In this document: positions 56,235-64,000 of the stretch, one piece after another
How the letters are laid out: every line of letters begins with the position of its first letter
How positions within the stretch are numbered: the stretch's first letter is position 1
Origin: Streptomyces sp. NBC_01237
GTDB taxonomy: Bacteria; Actinomycetota; Actinomycetes; Streptomycetales; Streptomycetaceae
Length of the DNA: 64,000 bases
Direction of reading: 5' to 3'
NCBI RefSeq assembly: GCF_035917275.1
Contig: NZ_CP108508.1
Coordinates: 7,812,001 to 7,876,000 of the forward strand
The notes under the pieces: model-generated
The model's input: the letters and a program-made list of their open reading frames with translations, nothing else
What the model was told of the DNA's origin: nothing
The model's database searches: none
Program-made: the position numbers and the translations under genes

Positions 56235-56686
56235 CGCGTCACCCCGGACGGCAGCGACTGGACGAAGTCACGGAAGCTGACGATCCCGGCGCCCTCCTCG
56301 AAGACTGCGTCGAATCCGGCCTCGCTCAACTCCCGGACACCGCGCCCATGTTCTCCACCCGCGATGCCGAGCTTGCCCCCTATGACCATGGGGGTGGCGT
56401 GCAGTTCGGGGCAGCTGCGCAGCAGTCTCACCACGCGCTTGCCATCGACGAAGCCGTGCCCGTTGACCGTGGAGACCACGATCAGATCGGGACGCCGGGC
56501 ACGACATTCGTCGACCACCAGCTGGTCGGGCACACAGGCACCGAGGTTGGTCACCCGGTGCCCCAGCTCTTCGAGGAGGAGCTGCAGGTAGACCAGATTC
56601 CAGGTGTGAGCGTCCGAAGGCACGCTGCTGACCACGACGTCCAGGCCCGCGGTGTCGGGTGGATGCGCGTAGAACTGCAATTCCAC
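56231..56686 (-). CDS. glmS: Glutamate mutase sigma (cobalamin-binding) subunit
   Basis: 151 residues with a B12-binding Rossmann fold. SSVPSDAHTWNLVYLQLLLE supplies the axial histidine (DxH); the glycine of classical DxHxxG is Asn here (DAHTWN). GHRVTNLGACVPDQLVV, STVNGHGFVDGKRVV and VIGGKLGI are the remaining cofactor loops. It carries adenosylcobalamin for GlmE. GTG 56686 (32 nt after the CCR stop) is chosen because the domain starts with VELQFYAHPP; the frame also opens at 56767 inside CCR, but that N-terminus has no domain meaning. The GGGA ribosome site is weak. Confidence 0.93.
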   Translation of the reverse strand: MELQFYAHPPDTAGLDVVVSSVPSDAHTWNLVYLQLLLEELGHRVTNLGACVPDQLVVDECRARRPDLIVVSTVNGHGFVDGKRVVRLLRSCPELHATPMVIGGKLGIAGGEHGRGVRELSEAGFDAVFEEGAGIVSFRDFVQSLPSGVTR

Positions 56687-56717
56687 AGTCGTTTCCCGTC
56701 GAACGGCTTGACCTGAA

Positions 56718-57950
56718 CTAATTGCTTGCACCGACCAGTGCGGCGACATTGCCCGGTGCTTGTACACCTTCCATGAGGTGCTGATGGGCCTGGCCGATCT
56801 GGTCGAAGGTGTAGGTATGGCCGAGATGAGGAGGAAGAAGGCCCATGTCGACCAGACGTGTTACGGCCTGGCATTCTCGTGGATTGGCGAAATGAGAGCC
56901 CTGGAGCCGCTTCTGCCGCATCCAGAGATATCTGAGGTCGACGTCGACATTGAAGCCGGACGTGGCACCGCAGATCACGATCATCCCACCCGGGGCGCAC
57001 ACGAAAACCGACGTCGGTATGGTGTCGCTGCCAGGATGTTCGAACACTATCTTGGGAGACGCCTTTTCGCCAAGAATATTCCAGATCTCCCGCCCGAAGG
57101 CCCGCAGGTCCGCCGCCCACCGATTGTGTTCCTCGGTACCGGCCGGCGGCACGCGGCCCCAATGCTGGTATACGGTCCGGTCGATGACTCCCACGGCGCC
57201 CAACTCCAGGCAGTATTTGGCCTTCTCTGGAGACGACACCACCGCGATGGGTCTTCCTCCCATCTGGAGCGTCAAGGAGATGGCCATCGAGCCGAGTCCG
57301 CCGGACCCGCCCCAGATGAGAACCGTGTCCCCGGGCTGCACCGTGTTGGGCGGCCAGCCGTTGAGCTGCCGGTACGCAGTAGCACCGGTGAGGAGGTACC
57401 CCGCAGCCTCCGCCCAGTCGAGCCTGCTGGGCTTGGGCAGGCACTGGAACTCTGCCACCAGTGTGAACTGGGCGAACGAGCCCCAGTTCAGCTCGTACCC
57501 CCATACCTGCTGCGACGCCGCGAGCATGGGATCGACGCCCAGCCGGACGTCGGGGTCGTCCTCGTCCCACCGGCAGCCGGAGAGTACGACCTCGTCGCCC
57601 ACCTTGACTCGTCGTACGCCGGATCCGACTTTCCAGACGATGCCGGAGCCCTCCGAACCGCCGATGTGAAACGGCTCGTTGCTTCCTTGCTTCTGGCGCA
57701 TCGCGACGACGTCGACGGGCTTGCCCTTGGCGGCCCAGACATTATTGAAGTTGATTCCGGCGGCCATGACCGCTACCAGAACGAATCCCGGCGGAACCTC
57801 GGGGGTGTCGACGACTTCCGTCCGGAATGCCGTTTCAGGATCGCCGTACCGCTCGGGACGAATCACCGACGCGTACATGGAGCGGGGGACGGCCCCGAGT
57901 GGGGGCAGATCCCCCACCTCGTACAGAGTGCTGGTGTTCGAGGAGTTCAA
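56718..57950 (-). CDS. ccr: Crotonyl-CoA carboxylase/reductase
   Basis: 410 residues, MDR-superfamily CCR: MYASVIRPERYGDPETAF, FVLVAVMAAGINFNNVWAA, FHIGGSEGSGIVW, the NADPH loop IWGGSGGLGSMAISL, and FEHPGSDTIPTSVFVCAPGG with VDLRYLWMRQKRLQGSHF in the C-terminal CO2/acyl-binding part. It reductively carboxylates crotonyl-CoA (or a longer 2-enoyl-CoA) to ethylmalonyl-CoA (or alkylmalonyl-CoA), a PKS extender unit. The start is TTG 57950, with AGGAG 6 nt upstream. It lies 46 bp after the hybrid PKS-NRPS, whose AT has an ethylmalonyl-like motif. It is slightly shorter at the N-terminus than some primary-metabolism CCRs (about 445). Confidence 0.93.
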   Translation of the reverse strand: MNSSNTSTLYEVGDLPPLGAVPRSMYASVIRPERYGDPETAFRTEVVDTPEVPPGFVLVAVMAAGINFNNVWAAKGKPVDVVAMRQKQGSNEPFHIGGSEGSGIVWKVGSGVRRVKVGDEVVLSGCRWDEDDPDVRLGVDPMLAASQQVWGYELNWGSFAQFTLVAEFQCLPKPSRLDWAEAAGYLLTGATAYRQLNGWPPNTVQPGDTVLIWGGSGGLGSMAISLTLQMGGRPIAVVSSPEKAKYCLELGAVGVIDRTVYQHWGRVPPAGTEEHNRWAADLRAFGREIWNILGEKASPKIVFEHPGSDTIPTSVFVCAPGGMIVICGATSGFNVDVDLRYLWMRQKRLQGSHFANPRECQAVTRLVDMGLLPPHLGHTYTFDQIGQAHQHLMEGVQAPGNVAALVGASN

Positions 57951-57996
57951 CGCAATCTCCTGTTTTCGAATGGTGAAAGTTCAGAACGACAGGCCG

Positions 57997-64000
<6,004 letters not shown>

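Overview
The window is high-GC actinobacterial DNA, most likely Streptomyces. It is dominated by one large nonribosomal peptide/polyketide gene cluster, read almost entirely on the minus strand. Its left edge borders an integrative-element scar and a patch of insertion sequences. Amino-acid specificities below were read by hand from adenylation-domain signature positions and are predictions.

Layout. (1) 1-6.8 kb is mobile DNA: a tyrosine integrase cut by the window edge, a 1-bp-overlapping helix-turn-helix partner, an iteron-like repeat, an unknown 461-aa protein, a frameshifted DUF488 remnant, an IS701-type transposase remnant, an IS5-family element that appears to carry a P-loop kinase, and a second dead IS5 copy. 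(2) 6.8-14.8 kb: a highly reducing single-module PKS (KS-AT-DH-ER-KR-ACP-ACP) and a KASIII-like acyltransferase. (3) 14.8-36.3 kb: the NRPS line, transcribed right to left: a stand-alone T-E didomain, a 5193-aa synthetase (C-A-T, C-A-T, C-A-T-E, C-A-T-E; predicted Thr, unknown, Val, Tyr) and a C-A-T-TE terminator (predicted Thr). A divergent MbtH-like gene sits beside it. (4) 37-46.5 kb: DUF6191 membrane protein, a MITE-like element, LLM flavin oxidoreductase, MFS exporter, a class IV aminotransferase coupled to a prephenate-dehydratase/BacA-like protein, a 68-aa protein, a DUF885 zinc hydrolase, asparagine synthetase, a FemAB-like acyltransferase and aspartate decarboxylase. (5) 46.5-58 kb: a PLP enzyme, a branched-chain aminotransferase, a SnoaL-like protein, a C-A-T NRPS with a ruined condensation motif, an FMN glutamate-synthase-like enzyme, an asparaginyl-tRNA-synthetase paralogue, both glutamate mutase subunits, and crotonyl-CoA carboxylase/reductase. 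(6) 58-64 kb: a KS-AT-T-C-A-T-TE hybrid running off the right edge.

Working model. C domains that follow an E (or T-E) have the sequence type that opens [14 protein letters not shown], while those following L-configured modules open VPLSFAQ. This supports the order T-E, Thr, X, D-Val, D-Tyr, Thr, release. Glutamate mutase should supply 3-methylaspartate, and CCR should supply ethylmalonyl-type extender for the hybrid PKS, whose AT carries a GAGH motif. Two thioesterases on two lines suggest two chains or two products. Many junctions are 4-nt ATGA/GTGA overlaps, so the supply genes are translationally coupled blocks. No pathway regulator is visible.
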